NCBI RefSeq assembly: GCF_002154375.1
Contig: NZ_MUND01000151.1
Coordinates: 387-41,541, forward strand
Reading direction: 5' to 3'
Length of the DNA stretch: 41,155 bases
Source of the DNA: Streptomyces glaucescens
GTDB taxonomy: Bacteria > Actinomycetota > Actinomycetes > Streptomycetales > Streptomycetaceae
Shown here: positions 25,201 through 33,697 of the stretch, in pieces
Numbering within the stretch: position 1 is the first letter of the stretch
How the letters are laid out: every line of letters begins with the position of its first letter
Program-made: the position numbers and the translations under genes
The notes under the pieces: generated by a model
What the model saw: only the letters and a program-made list of their open reading frames with translations
Databases searched by the model: none
Told to the model about the DNA's origin: nothing

Positions 25201-25228
25201 CCCCGGTTTTTTCGCCGGGGAGGTTCAC
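25201..25228 (+). repeat. Right-end hairpin and terminus of the tnpB element
   Basis: CCCCGG, loop TTTTTTCG, CCGGGG, then AGGTTCAC. The hairpin plus AGGTTCA(A/C) tail is like the ISDra2 right end. With its U-rich loop it could also act as a weak terminator for tnpB. Confidence 0.6.
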
Positions 25229-25233
25229 ACCCC

Positions 25234-25239
25234 TAAACT
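25234..25239 (+). promoter_or_regulatory. -10 element of valS
   Basis: TAAACT lies six bases before the valS GTG, the leaderless pattern. A matching -35 (TTCGCC at 25211-25216, 17-base spacing) would fall inside the right-end hairpin of the tnpB element. Confidence 0.5.
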
Positions 25240-25245
25240 GAGCCC

Positions 25246-27870
25246 GTGACCGAGAACACTCAGCAGCAGCCGCCAGCGACCACCACCGAACTGCCGACCC
25301 AGTACACGCCGGCCGAGGTAGAGGGGACGCTGTACGAGCGCTGGGTAGAGCGGGGTTACTTCGAGGCGGACGCGAAGAGCGACAAGCCGCCGTTCACCGT
25401 CGTCATCCCGCCGCCGAACGTCACCGGCAGCCTGCACCTCGGGCACGCGTTCGAGCACACGCTCATCGACGCGCTGACCCGCCGCAAGCGGATGCAGGGC
25501 TACGAGACGCTGTGGCAGCCGGGCATGGACCACGCCGGCATCGCCACCCAGAACGTCGTCGAGCGCGAGCTGGCGAAGGAGGGCAAGTCGCGGCACGACC
25601 TCGGCCGGGAGGCCTTCGTCGAGCGCGTCTGGCAGTGGAAGGCCGAGTCCGGCGGGCAGATCTCCGGGCAGATGAAGCGCCTCGGTGACGGCGTCGCGTG
25701 GTCGCGCGAGCGGTTCACCATGGACGAGGGGCTGTCCCAGGCCGTCCAGACCATCTTCAAGCGGCTCTACGACGACGAGCTGATCTACCGCGCCGAGCGC
25801 ATCATCAACTGGTGCCCCCGCTGTCTGACCGCGATCTCCGACATCGAGGTCGAGTACCAGGACGACGACGGCGAGCTGGTCTCGATGAAGTACGGCGACG
25901 GGGACGACACCATCGTCGTCGCCACGACCCGGGCCGAGACCATGCTCGGTGACACGGCCGTGGCCGTTCACCCCGACGACGAGCGGTACAGGCACCTGAT
26001 CGGCAAGCTCGTCAAGCTGCCCCTCACCGACCGCTCCATCCCGGTCGTCGCCGACACCCACGTCGACCCCGAGTTCGGCACCGGCGCCGTCAAGGTGACC
26101 CCGGCGCACGACCCGAACGACTTCGAGATCGGCCAGCGGCACGACCTGCCGTCCATCACCGTCATGGACGAGCACGCCGTCATCACCGCCCACGGCCCCT
26201 TCCAGGGCCTGGACCGGCTGGAGGCCCGCTCCGCGATCGTCGCCGCGCTGCGCGCCGAGGGCCGGATCGTCGCCGAGAAGCGGCCGTACGTCCACTCCGT
26301 GGGCCACTGCTCGCGCTGCAAGACGACGATCGAGCCGCGCCTGTCGATGCAGTGGTGGGTCAAGGTCGGCCCGCTGGCGAAGGCCGCCGGCGACGCCGTC
26401 CGCGACGGCAAGGTGAAGATCCACCCGCAGGAGATGGAGAAGCGGTACTTCGACTGGGTGGACAACCTGCACGACTGGTGCATCTCGCGCCAGCTGTGGT
26501 GGGGCCACCGCATCCCGGTCTGGTACGGCCCGGACGGTGAGGTCGTCTGCGTCGGGCCCGACGAGGAGCCGCCGTCCGGTGAGGGCTGGCACCAGGACTC
26601 CGACGTCCTCGACACCTGGTTCTCCTCGGGCCTGTGGCCGTTCTCCACGCTCGGCTGGCCGGAGCGGACCGACTCGCTCGCGAAGTTCTACCCGAACTCC
26701 GTCCTGGTCACCGGCTACGACATCCTCTTCTTCTGGGTCGCCCGGATGATGATGTTCGGCCTCTACGCGATGGACGGCACCCCGCCGTTCCACACCATCG
26801 CCCTGCACGGCATGGTCCGTGACCAGAACGGCAAGAAGATGTCGAAGTCCTTCGGGAACGTCGTCAACCCGCTGGACTGGATGGACAAGTACGGCTCGGA
26901 CGCGCTCCGGTTCACCCTCGCGCGCGGCGCCAACCCGGGCGTGGACGTGCCGATCGGCGAGGACTGGGTCCAGGGTTCCCGCAACTTCGCCAACAAGATC
27001 TGGAACGCCACCCGTTTCGCGCTGATGAACGGTGCGACGGTCGAGGGCCCGCTGCCGGACGCGTCGAGGATGTCCTCGACGGACCGGTGGATCCTGTCCC
27101 GGCTGAACTCGGTGGTGGCCGAGGTCGACGCGTACTACGAGGACTACCAGTTCGCGAAGCTCTCCGACGCGCTGTTCCACTTCGCCTGGGACGAGGTCTT
27201 CGACTGGTACGTCGAGCTGTCCAAGACCACCTTCCAGGCGGGCGGCGAGCCGGCCGAGGTCAGCAAGCGGGTCCTCGGCGAGGTCCTGGACGTCACCCTG
27301 CGGCTCCTGCACCCGGTTGTGCCGTTCGTGACGGAGACCCTGTGGACCACGCTGACCGGCGGTGAGTCCGTCGTCATCGCCGAGTGGCCCGCGGACAGCG
27401 GCTTCCGTGACGCCGGCGCCGAGCGGGAGATCGAGACCCTCCAGTCCGTCATCACCGAGGTCCGCCGCTTCCGCGCCGACCAGGGCCTCCAGCCCGGCCA
27501 GCGGGTCCCGGCCCGCCTCTCCCTGGACGGCACGGCCCTCGCGCCGCACGAGGCCGCCATCCGCCAGTTGCTGCGCCTCCAGCCGGAGGGCGAGGGCTTC
27601 TCGGCGACGGCGACCCTGCCGGTGGCGGGCGTGGAGGTCGCGCTGGACCTGTCCGGTGTGATCGACGTGGCCGCCGAGCGCAAGCGGCTGGCCAAGGACC
27701 TGGCCGCCGCCGAGAAGGAGAAGGCCCAGGCCACGGCCAAGCTCGGCAACGAGGCGTTCCTCGGCAAGGCGCCCGAGCCGGTCGTGGAGAAGATCCGCAC
27801 CCGGCTCGCCAAGGCCGAGGAGGACATCGCCCGGATCACCGCCCAGCTGGAGAAGCTGCCGCCGGCGTAA
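25246..27870 (+). CDS. valS: Valyl-tRNA synthetase
   Basis: Class I synthetase of 874 residues that charges tRNA-Val and edits mischarged threonine. The HIGH motif is HLGH (64-67) within [14 protein letters not shown], and KMSKS is intact (531-535). The CP1 editing domain lies between them, with [13 protein letters not shown] and HPDDERY. The anticodon-binding domain follows, and a C-terminal coiled coil ([20 protein letters not shown]) contacts the tRNA. The GTG at 25246 gives the usual length and follows a TAAACT -10 by six bases, so no leader is expected. The tnpB element ends about 17 bases upstream. folC follows after a strong terminator. Confidence 0.97.
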   Translation: MTENTQQQPPATTTELPTQYTPAEVEGTLYERWVERGYFEADAKSDKPPFTVVIPPPNVTGSLHLGHAFEHTLIDALTRRKRMQGYETLWQPGMDHAGIATQNVVERELAKEGKSRHDLGREAFVERVWQWKAESGGQISGQMKRLGDGVAWSRERFTMDEGLSQAVQTIFKRLYDDELIYRAERIINWCPRCLTAISDIEVEYQDDDGELVSMKYGDGDDTIVVATTRAETMLGDTAVAVHPDDERYRHLIGKLVKLPLTDRSIPVVADTHVDPEFGTGAVKVTPAHDPNDFEIGQRHDLPSITVMDEHAVITAHGPFQGLDRLEARSAIVAALRAEGRIVAEKRPYVHSVGHCSRCKTTIEPRLSMQWWVKVGPLAKAAGDAVRDGKVKIHPQEMEKRYFDWVDNLHDWCISRQLWWGHRIPVWYGPDGEVVCVGPDEEPPSGEGWHQDSDVLDTWFSSGLWPFSTLGWPERTDSLAKFYPNSVLVTGYDILFFWVARMMMFGLYAMDGTPPFHTIALHGMVRDQNGKKMSKSFGNVVNPLDWMDKYGSDALRFTLARGANPGVDVPIGEDWVQGSRNFANKIWNATRFALMNGATVEGPLPDASRMSSTDRWILSRLNSVVAEVDAYYEDYQFAKLSDALFHFAWDEVFDWYVELSKTTFQAGGEPAEVSKRVLGEVLDVTLRLLHPVVPFVTETLWTTLTGGESVVIAEWPADSGFRDAGAEREIETLQSVITEVRRFRADQGLQPGQRVPARLSLDGTALAPHEAAIRQLLRLQPEGEGFSATATLPVAGVEVALDLSGVIDVAAERKRLAKDLAAAEKEKAQATAKLGNEAFLGKAPEPVVEKIRTRLAKAEEDIARITAQLEKLPPA

Positions 27871-27880
27871 GGGTTCGTCC

Positions 27881-27928
27881 GCAGGGGAAGGCCCCCGGTG
27901 CCGGAAGGCGCCGGGGGCCTTCCCCTGC
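27881..27928 (+). terminator. Terminator of valS
   Basis: A long stem (18 base pairs, GCAGGGGAAGGCCCCCGG with its complement) is topped by an inner GCC-GGAA-GGC hairpin. It starts 11 bases past the stop codon. Confidence 0.85.
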
Positions 27929-27934
27929 CTCGAA

Positions 27935-27986
27935 GGGGCGCGGGGAACCGCGCGACCAGCCGCACGCGAGCGGCACCGGCCCGACC
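27935..27986. repeat. Streptomyces-type dispersed intergenic repeat
   Basis: GGGGCGCGGGGAACCGCGCG followed by ACCAGCC and a CCGACC-like end resembles a sequence I recall as occurring very many times downstream of genes in streptomycete genomes. Only one copy is in this window, so repetition cannot be shown here. Its role is unknown. Confidence 0.4.
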
Positions 27987-28022
27987 GCACAAGCCGCCCC
28001 CGCCTTTGTCACCGACGCTCCG

Positions 28023-28028
28023 TAGACT
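28023..28028 (+). promoter_or_regulatory. -10 element of folC
   Basis: TAGACT lies six bases before the GTG at 28035, a leaderless arrangement that also supports this start. Confidence 0.5.
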
Positions 28029-28034
28029 GGCCCC

Positions 28035-29549
28035 GTGAGCGACATCCCCGGCAGCAACGAGCCCCACGACCCCCTGGACTCCTTCGACGAGATCATCGAG
28101 GCGGAGACCGAGCGCGACCCGGACCTCGCGGTGATCGAGGCCGGCAGCCGCACTCTGCGCACCCAGGGGGGCCCGCCGCAGGCGGACGTGCCCGCCCGGC
28201 CGGAGGACCCGGAGGTCGACAAGGCGCTGCGCGAGGTCGAGGCGGAGCTGGCGACCCGCTGGGGCGAGACCAAGCTGGAGCCGTCGGTCACCCGGATCGC
28301 CGCGCTGATGGACGTGCTGGGCGACCCGCAGCGGTCGTATCCGTCGATCCACATCACGGGCACGAACGGCAAGACGTCGACGGCCCGCATGATCGAGGCC
28401 CTGCTCGGCGCCTTCGAGCTGCGCACCGGCCGGTACACGAGCCCGCACGTGCAGTCGGTCACCGAGCGGATCAGCCTGGACGGCGCGCCGATCTCGGCGG
28501 AGCGGTTCATCGAGACGTACCAGGACATCAAGCCGTACGTGGAGATGGTCGACGGCTCGCAGGACTACCGGCTGTCGTTCTTCGAGGTGCTGACGGGCAT
28601 GGCGTACGCCGCGTTCGCGGACGCGCCGGTGGACGTGGCGGTGGTCGAGGTCGGCATGGGCGGCTCCTGGGACGCCACCAACGTCATCGACGGTGATGTC
28701 GCCGTGGTCACGCCGATCGACCTGGACCACACGGACCGGCTGGGCGACACGCCCGCCGCGATCGCCGGTGAGAAGTCGGGGATCATCAAGCAGGACGCGA
28801 CCGTGATCCTGGCGCAGCAGCCGGTGGACGCGGCGCAGGTGCTGCTGAAGAAGGCTGTCGACGTGGACGCCACGGTGGCCCGGGAGGGCCTGGAGTTCGG
28901 CGTGGTGGCCCGGCAGGTGGCCGTCGGCGGGCAGCTGCTGACGCTGCGCGGACTGGGCGGCGAGTACACCGAGGTGTACCTGCCGCTGCACGGCGCGCAC
29001 CAGGCGCACAACGCGGCCGTGGCGCTGGCCGCGGTGGAGGCGTTCTTCGGGGTGGGCGCGCAGCGCGCGGAGCCGCTGGACATCGACACGGTGCGCAAGG
29101 CGTTCGCGGCGGTGTCGTCGCCGGGCCGTCTGGAGGTCGTACGGCGGTCGCCGACGGTCGTGCTGGACGCCGCGCACAATCCGGCCGGGGCGCGGGTGAC
29201 GGCCGAGGCGCTCGGGGAGGCGTTCCAGTTCAGCCGGCTGATCGGTGTGGTGGGCGCGAGCGGTGACAAGAACGTGCGCGGGCTGCTGGAGGCGTTCGAG
29301 CCGGTGTTCGCCGAGGTCGTCGTCACGCAGAACTCCAGCCATCGCGCGATGGACGCCGACGAGCTGGCCGCGATCGCCGTGGAGGTGTTCGGCGAGGAGC
29401 GGGTGCAGGTGGAGCCGCGGCTGCCGGACGCGCTGGAGGCGGCGATCACGCTGGCCGAGGAGGAGGGCGAGTTCGCGGGCGGCGGGGTGCTGGTCACCGG
29501 GTCCGTGATCACCGTGGGCGAGGCCCGGCTGCTGCTGGGGAAGGGCTGA
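28035..29549 (+). CDS. folC: Folylpolyglutamate synthase / dihydrofolate synthase
   Basis: Mur-ligase-family enzyme of 504 residues that adds glutamate to folates and makes dihydrofolate. The ATP loop is ITGTNGKTST (GTNGKTS, 109-115). SPHVQSVTERI is the folate-binding loop, VVEVGMGGSWDATN and the HTDRLGDTP segment follow, and VLDAAHNPAGA marks the C-terminal glutamate-binding domain. An acidic N-terminal extension of about 65 residues precedes the catalytic core and is longer than in E. coli FolC. The GTG start is fixed by the TAGACT element just upstream. A DUF4233 gene follows after seven bases, as is usual in actinobacteria. Confidence 0.95.
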   Translation: MSDIPGSNEPHDPLDSFDEIIEAETERDPDLAVIEAGSRTLRTQGGPPQADVPARPEDPEVDKALREVEAELATRWGETKLEPSVTRIAALMDVLGDPQRSYPSIHITGTNGKTSTARMIEALLGAFELRTGRYTSPHVQSVTERISLDGAPISAERFIETYQDIKPYVEMVDGSQDYRLSFFEVLTGMAYAAFADAPVDVAVVEVGMGGSWDATNVIDGDVAVVTPIDLDHTDRLGDTPAAIAGEKSGIIKQDATVILAQQPVDAAQVLLKKAVDVDATVAREGLEFGVVARQVAVGGQLLTLRGLGGEYTEVYLPLHGAHQAHNAAVALAAVEAFFGVGAQRAEPLDIDTVRKAFAAVSSPGRLEVVRRSPTVVLDAAHNPAGARVTAEALGEAFQFSRLIGVVGASGDKNVRGLLEAFEPVFAEVVVTQNSSHRAMDADELAAIAVEVFGEERVQVEPRLPDALEAAITLAEEEGEFAGGGVLVTGSVITVGEARLLLGKG

Positions 29550-29556
29550 GTTTTCC

Positions 29557-29922
29557 GTGCGTACGCTGTGTTCTTCGACGCTGATCGGCGAGTTCTTCAT
29601 CATCGGCTTCGCGGGGCTGGTCGCGATGAAGGATCCCGACCTGTCCATGACGACGGTGTGGACGGTCAGCGGGATCGCGATGTTCCTGTGCCTGGTGCTG
29701 TGCGGGATGGTGACCCGGCCGGGCGGGGTGGCCCTCGGGTGGGCGCTGCAGATCGCGCTGATCGCGTCCGGCTTCGTGGTGCCGACGATGTTCTTCATGG
29801 GCGTACTGTTCGCCGCGCTGTGGTGGGCATCGGTGCATTTCGGGAGGAAGGTGGACGAGGCGAAGGCCCGATTTGCGGCGCAGGCGGAATCTTCCCAAGC
29901 TTCTCAGGCTGACGCTGTGTGA
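29557..29922 (+). CDS. DUF4233 membrane protein
   Basis: Protein of 121 residues with four hydrophobic helices (about residues 8-25, 33-52, 57-76 and 78-93) and a short charged tail (GRKVDEAKARFAAQAESS). This family is regularly found right after folC in actinobacteria; its function is unknown. The GTG at 29557 lies seven bases past the folC stop, with GGGGAAGGG inside the end of folC as ribosome site, so the two are probably coupled in one operon. ndk follows after 65 bases with its own -10 element. Confidence 0.85.
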   Translation: MRTLCSSTLIGEFFIIGFAGLVAMKDPDLSMTTVWTVSGIAMFLCLVLCGMVTRPGGVALGWALQIALIASGFVVPTMFFMGVLFAALWWASVHFGRKVDEAKARFAAQAESSQASQADAV

Positions 29923-29943
29923 CAGCGCCTCGGGGGCGCCCTG

Positions 29944-29949
29944 TAGCCT
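29944..29949 (+). promoter_or_regulatory. Possible ndk promoter -10
   Basis: TAGCCT lies about 39 bases before the ndk GTG. The -35 is poor. ndk may also be read from the folC operon. Confidence 0.35.
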
Positions 29950-29987
29950 CGATCCACCCCGCAGCATTTGATTCGAAGGAGTCCGTC

Positions 29988-30401
29988 GTGACCCAGCGCA
30001 CCCTCGTCCTCCTCAAGCCCGACGCCGTTCGTCGTGGCTTGACCGGCGAGATCATCAGCCGTATCGAGCGGAAGGCCGGCTGGCAGATCACCGCGCTGGA
30101 GCTGCGCACCCTGGACCAGGAGACGCTGGAGCAGCACTACGGCGAGCACAAGGGCAAGCCGTTCTACGAGCCGCTGGTCGCGTTCATGTCCTCCGGGCCG
30201 GTCGTGGCGATGATCGTCGAGGGTGAGCGGGTCATCGAGGGTGTGCGGCAGCTGGCCGGCCCGACCGACCCGATCGCCGCCGCGCCGGGCTCCATCCGTG
30301 GTGACTACGGTGTCATCGTCCGCGAGAACCTGATCCACGCCTCCGACTCCGAGGAGTCCGCCGAGCGCGAGGTGAAGATCTTCTTCCCCGGCCGCGCGTA
30401 G
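29988..30401 (+). CDS. ndk: Nucleoside diphosphate kinase
   Basis: Cytoplasmic enzyme of 137 residues that moves the gamma phosphate from ATP to other NDPs. The active-site His117 is in ENLIHASDS, and RTLVLLKPDAVRRG and GSIRGDYG are family signatures. The GTG at 29988 has GAAGGAG about eight bases upstream; the longer frame is upstream untranslated sequence. It ends at a clear terminator before mreB. Confidence 0.97.
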   Translation: MTQRTLVLLKPDAVRRGLTGEIISRIERKAGWQITALELRTLDQETLEQHYGEHKGKPFYEPLVAFMSSGPVVAMIVEGERVIEGVRQLAGPTDPIAAAPGSIRGDYGVIVRENLIHASDSEESAEREVKIFFPGRA

Positions 30402-30724
30402 CCCGCGGGCGCCTCGCCGCCTGTCCGGTTGCGAAAGTTCCAGGGAGTTTCCTGAGGGGGCGTCAGTTCGCCCGGCGCATCGATCCAGCCACGGCCGTAC
30501 GTTTTCGGCCGTGGCTTGGCATATGCCGTGGCGATCGGGGGAACGGTTGCCCCCGATGGACCGTCTCCACAAGCGAGGCCGCGCGCCATCTGCTGACAAT
30601 GGCGGAGACCCTCGCGCAGTTGCCGTGAAGGCGCGTCTACGATGGAAGCACTTCACGTCACAGCACCCACCATGCCGACCTGACAAGCACTCAAAAGCTC
30701 TGTGGGAAGGCCAGACGAATCCTG
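30402..30724 (+). other. Intergenic region ndk-mreB
   Basis: These 323 bases have no credible coding sequence. They contain the ndk terminator (30487-30516), a GGCATATGCC palindrome just after it, and the promoter region of mreB. A TACGAT stretch near 30637 is a possible -10. In S. coelicolor mreB has several promoters, so more than one is likely. Confidence 0.55.
30487..30516 (+). terminator. Terminator of ndk
   Basis: AGCCACGGCCG, loop TACGTTTT and CGGCCGTGGCT form a perfect 11-base-pair hairpin 86 bases past the ndk stop. Confidence 0.75.
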
Positions 30725-31756
30725 ATGGGGAACTCAATGTCGTTCATCGGCCGTGACATGGCTGTCGACCTCGGGACCGCCAACACGCTGGTGTACGTCA
30801 GGGGTCGCGGGATCGTACTCAACGAGCCGTCCGTCGTCGCGATCAACACCAATACCGGTGGCATCCTCGCGGTCGGTGCCGAAGCGAAGAAGATGATCGG
30901 GCGGACGCCGGGCAACATCGTCGCCGTGCGCCCTCTGAAGGACGGCGTGATCGCCGACTTCGAGATCACCGAGCGCATGCTCCGCTACTTCATCCTGAAG
31001 ATCCACAAGCGGCGGTATCTGGCTCGGCCGCGCGTCGTCGTCTGTGTGCCCTCCGGCATCACCGGCGTCGAGCGGCGCGCCGTCATCGAGGCGTCGTCCC
31101 AGGCCGGCGCCCGGCAGGTGCACATCATCGAGGAGCCCATGGCGGCGGCCATCGGCTCCGGTCTGCCGGTCCACGAGGCCACGGGCAACATGGTGGTGGA
31201 CATCGGCGGAGGCACGACGGAGGTCGCGGTCATCTCTCTCGGCGGCATCGTCACCGCCCAGTCCATCCGCGTCGCGGGCGACGAGCTGGACAACGCGATC
31301 ATCCAGCACGTCAAGAAGGAGTACTCGCTCCTGCTGGGTGAGCGCACGGCCGAGCAGATCAAGATCACGATCGGTTCGGCGTACGACCTGGACACCGACG
31401 AGCACACCGAAATCCGCGGCCGGGACCTCGTCTCCGGGCTGCCCAAGACGGTCGTCATCTCCGCCGCGGAGGTGCGCAAGGCGATCGAGGAACCGGTCAA
31501 CGCGATCGTCGACGCCGTGAAGACCACGCTCGACAAGTGCCCGCCGGAGCTGTCCGGCGACATCATGGACCGCGGGATCGTCCTGACCGGCGGCGGCGCG
31601 CTGCTGCGCGGTCTGGACGAGCGGCTGCGGCGCGAGACGGGTATGCCGATCCACATCGCCGAGGACCCGCTGGACAGCGTGGCGCTCGGCTCCGGCAAGT
31701 GCGTCGAGGAGTTCGAGGCGTTGCAGCAGGTGCTCGACGCCCAGCCCCGTCGCTGA
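30725..31756 (+). CDS. mreB: Rod-shape determining protein MreB
   Basis: Actin-like ATPase of 343 residues; membrane-associated filaments position wall synthesis. In Streptomyces, where growth is apical, MreB matters chiefly for the sporulation wall and spore integrity. Nucleotide-binding motifs are DLGTANT (15-21), [13 protein letters not shown] and [10 protein letters not shown]. The N-terminal [14 protein letters not shown] is the usual form. ATG at 30725 and ATG at 30737 are both possible; the first matches the S. coelicolor length as I recall it. It heads the mreB-mreC-mreD-pbp2-rodA cluster, with a hairpin before mreC that could reduce downstream reading. Confidence 0.97.
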   Translation: MGNSMSFIGRDMAVDLGTANTLVYVRGRGIVLNEPSVVAINTNTGGILAVGAEAKKMIGRTPGNIVAVRPLKDGVIADFEITERMLRYFILKIHKRRYLARPRVVVCVPSGITGVERRAVIEASSQAGARQVHIIEEPMAAAIGSGLPVHEATGNMVVDIGGGTTEVAVISLGGIVTAQSIRVAGDELDNAIIQHVKKEYSLLLGERTAEQIKITIGSAYDLDTDEHTEIRGRDLVSGLPKTVVISAAEVRKAIEEPVNAIVDAVKTTLDKCPPELSGDIMDRGIVLTGGGALLRGLDERLRRETGMPIHIAEDPLDSVALGSGKCVEEFEALQQVLDAQPRR

Positions 31757-31789
31757 CCCGCCATGGCGCCGATGCCCCGTCATGACGAT

Positions 31790-31825
31790 TCCGCCGTACG
31801 AGACGATCCCCTCTCGTGCGGCGGA
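31790..31825 (+). terminator. Hairpin between mreB and mreC, possible partial terminator
   Basis: TCCGCCGTACGAGA (31790-31803) pairs with TCTCGTGCGGCGGA (31812-31825), 14 pairs with one G-T, around an 8-base loop. It would let mreB be made in excess over mreC/mreD. No U-run follows. Confidence 0.55.
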
Positions 31826-31933
31826 TCGTTGGCATAGCGGCATAAGCTCACCCCCCAGTTCCTGTTCACACACCAGTTCCATCCATCAGTTCCTACCCAC
31901 CGGTTCCGACGAGGAAGGGCACGGCCGCCGCAC

Positions 31934-32884
31934 GTGAGGGACACACGAGAGAGCCGGCTGCTCCTGGTGCTGCTGATCGCCATCGCGTTCGCACTGATCA
32001 CGGTGGACATCCGCGGCGGGGAGGACTCACCGGTCGACGGTGCCCGGCGCGCCGCGGCCTCGGTCTTCGGCCCGATCGAGAACGGAGTGGCGTCCGCGGT
32101 CGACCCGGTCGGCAACGCGATCGCCGCCGTCCGCGACTCCGGTGAGCGGCACGACCGGATGGCCGAGCTGGAGCGCGAGAACGCGGCGCTGAAGGCGAAG
32201 CTCGGCAGCGACGACCGCAACCGCAGCAGGCTCCAGCAGCTCGACAAGATGCTGAAGATCGCCGGCCAGGGCCAGTACGGCATCAAGGGAGCCGAGGTCA
32301 TCGCCATCGGGGCGGCGCAGGGCTTCTCCTGGACCATCACCATCGACGTCGGCGCGAACGACGGCATCAAGCGCGACATGACCGTCCTCAACGGTGACGG
32401 GCTCGTCGGCCGTGTCACCACGGTCGGACCGAACATCTCCACCGTGCTGCTCGCCACCGACCCCGACTTCACCGTCGGCACCCGCATGGAGGGCAGCGAC
32501 GAGCTGGGCTTCGCCGCCGGCCAGGGCGACCGCCCGCTGCGCGTGGAACTCCTCAACGGCAAGGCGCAGATCAAGAAGGGCGACCGCTTGGTCACGTTCG
32601 GCTCGCAGGCCGACAAGCCGTTCGTACCGGGCGTCCCCGTCGGTGTGGTCTCCCGGGTCGACCCCTCCGGCGGCGATCTGACCCGCACCCTCTACGTCAC
32701 GCCGTTCGTCAGCTTCACCAAACTCGACGTCGTCGGCGTCGTCGTCCGGACGCCGGAGAAGGATCCGCGCGACACGGTCCTGCCCGCCAAGCCCAAGCCG
32801 ACCCCGCGGCCCACCGTGACCGTGACGGTCACGCCGTCCGCCGGGGCGCCCGCCGACGGCGAGTTCCAGCAGCAAGACCAGTAG
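31934..32884 (+). CDS. mreC: Rod-shape determining protein MreC
   Basis: Bitopic membrane protein of 316 residues that scaffolds MreB, MreD, PBP2 and RodA. It has a short cytoplasmic N-terminus, one membrane helix (about residues 8-24) and a coiled coil (about 72-110, RMAELERENAALKAKL). The extracellular beta-rich domain has GFSWTITIDVGANDGIKRDM and GLVGRV. The last 45 residues are rich in Pro/Thr/Val and probably lie in the wall. The GTG at 31934 begins MRDTRESRLLLVLL. An AGGAAGGG ribosome site is about 15 bases upstream, rather far. mreD follows 16 bases later. Confidence 0.95.
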   Translation: MRDTRESRLLLVLLIAIAFALITVDIRGGEDSPVDGARRAAASVFGPIENGVASAVDPVGNAIAAVRDSGERHDRMAELERENAALKAKLGSDDRNRSRLQQLDKMLKIAGQGQYGIKGAEVIAIGAAQGFSWTITIDVGANDGIKRDMTVLNGDGLVGRVTTVGPNISTVLLATDPDFTVGTRMEGSDELGFAAGQGDRPLRVELLNGKAQIKKGDRLVTFGSQADKPFVPGVPVGVVSRVDPSGGDLTRTLYVTPFVSFTKLDVVGVVVRTPEKDPRDTVLPAKPKPTPRPTVTVTVTPSAGAPADGEFQQQDQ

Positions 32885-32900
32885 GGGGAGCTGACCTGTC

Positions 32901-33572
32901 ATGCGCTTCAACCGGATCCTGCTCTCCTCCGCCCTGGTGGTCGTCGCCCTGGTCCTCCAGGTCAGCGTCCTCGCGCGGCTGCACCTCCCGGGTGCCGTCC
33001 CGGACGTGCTGCTGCTCACCGTGCTCGGCCTGGCGCTGGTCTACGGCCATGTCGGCGGCGCCCTCGTCGGCTTCGGCGCCGGACTGCTCGCCGACCTCGC
33101 CCCGCCCGCCGACCACGCCGCCGGGCGCTACGCGCTGGTGCTGTGCGTCGTCGGCTACCTCGCCGGGCTGGTCAAGCCGGAGAACGGCCGGCTGAAGTCG
33201 GCCACCGGCCCGCTGGCCGTGGTGGCCGCCGCCGCGATCGGCACGACCCTGCTGTACGCCGGGGTCGGCGCCCTCGTCGGCGACACCGCCGCCCGCCATG
33301 TCGGCCTCAGCAGCCTGCTGTTCACCGCCCTCCTCTACGACGTGCTGCTCGCGCCCTTCGTCGTGCCCGGCATCATGGCCCTCGCCCGCCGCGCCGAGAA
33401 CGACCCGCTCGCCGAGACCGGCTCCGCCGCCCAGGGCACCGACATCTCCGCCGGCTGGCTCGCCTCCGGCACCGGGCTGCGGATCGGGGGACAGCGCGGC
33501 GGCCTGAAGGTGAGGGCCGCCCGGGCCCGCAGCGCCCGCGCCGGGCGCATCAAGGGGGTCAAGCGGCTGTGA
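32901..33572 (+). CDS. mreD: Rod-shape determining protein MreD
   Basis: Polytopic membrane protein of 223 residues with about five helices, a partner of MreC. The hydrophobic pattern starts at MRFNRILLSSALVVVALVLQV; LPGAVPDVLLLTVLGLALVYG and GFGAGLLADLAPP are typical MreD segments. The C-terminal 50 residues are basic and rich in Arg/Ala, likely cytoplasmic. GGGGGAGC lies before the ATG. Its TGA stop overlaps a GTG that opens a possible 42-codon reading frame leading to pbp2. Confidence 0.93.
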   Translation: MRFNRILLSSALVVVALVLQVSVLARLHLPGAVPDVLLLTVLGLALVYGHVGGALVGFGAGLLADLAPPADHAAGRYALVLCVVGYLAGLVKPENGRLKSATGPLAVVAAAAIGTTLLYAGVGALVGDTAARHVGLSSLLFTALLYDVLLAPFVVPGIMALARRAENDPLAETGSAAQGTDISAGWLASGTGLRIGGQRGGLKVRAARARSARAGRIKGVKRL

Positions 33573-33697
33573 ATCCCGCGGAGTTCACCACAACGGGTGA
33601 ATATGCGAGGAACCGCAGCTCACAGGCCCTTCGTTCCTCACTCGTACCCGTCCGCACCGACCCGTCCGCGCACTGGGAGGGGGAGCAGCCGCAGTGA
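33569..33697 (+). CDS. Possible 42-residue micro-ORF coupling mreD and pbp2
   Basis: A frame of 42 codons starts at a GTG that overlaps the mreD stop (GTGA, 33569-33572) and ends at a TGA that overlaps the pbp2 GTG (33694-33697). It has an AAGGGGG ribosome-site match inside mreD about 12 bases upstream. The predicted peptide (MNPAEFTTTGEYARNRSS...) has no helix or known motif. Third-position GC is mixed, weaker than in real neighbours in its first half. It may be a translational-coupling leader rather than a stable protein, or chance. Confidence 0.35.
   Translation: MNPAEFTTTGEYARNRSSQALRSSLVPVRTDPSAHWEGEQPQ

Larger units (their letters stand above)
23531..25228 (+). mobile_element. tnpB-only IS200/IS605-type element (IS1341-like), approximate ends
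   Basis: A lone tnpB gene is flanked by features of this transposon group. On the left is an imperfect hairpin (23551-23576) preceded by CTGAT at 23526-23530, one base from the TTGAT target of ISDra2. On the right a hairpin (25201-25220) is followed by AGGTTCAC, closely like the ISDra2 right end (AGGTTCAA). AGAG precedes the foot of both hairpins. No tnpA tyrosine transposase is present, so movement would need one supplied elsewhere. The right boundary is better supported than the left. Insertion is between a lineage-variable gene and valS. Confidence 0.6.
25010..25248 (+). ncRNA. Predicted omega (guide) RNA of the tnpB element
   Basis: In TnpB systems the guide RNA overlaps the 3' end of tnpB, runs to the right end of the element, and uses the first bases outside as guide. 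Here the 3' region is rich in hairpins: GGGC-TTTC-GCCC inside a longer stem (25150-25172), GGGGTC/GACCCC (25181-25186 with 25199-25204), and the end hairpin 25201-25220, which compete for the same C-run like a pseudoknot. The scaffold should end with AGGTTCAC at 25228, and the guide should start at 25229. The 5' end is a guess. Confidence 0.45.

Noticed and set aside
23531-25228. Complete autonomous IS605 transposon.
   Set aside because: There is no tnpA tyrosine transposase frame on either strand inside or next to the element.
25225-27990. 921-codon minus-strand open frame opposite valS.
   Set aside because: Shadow of valS; the plus strand has HIGH and KMSKS motifs.
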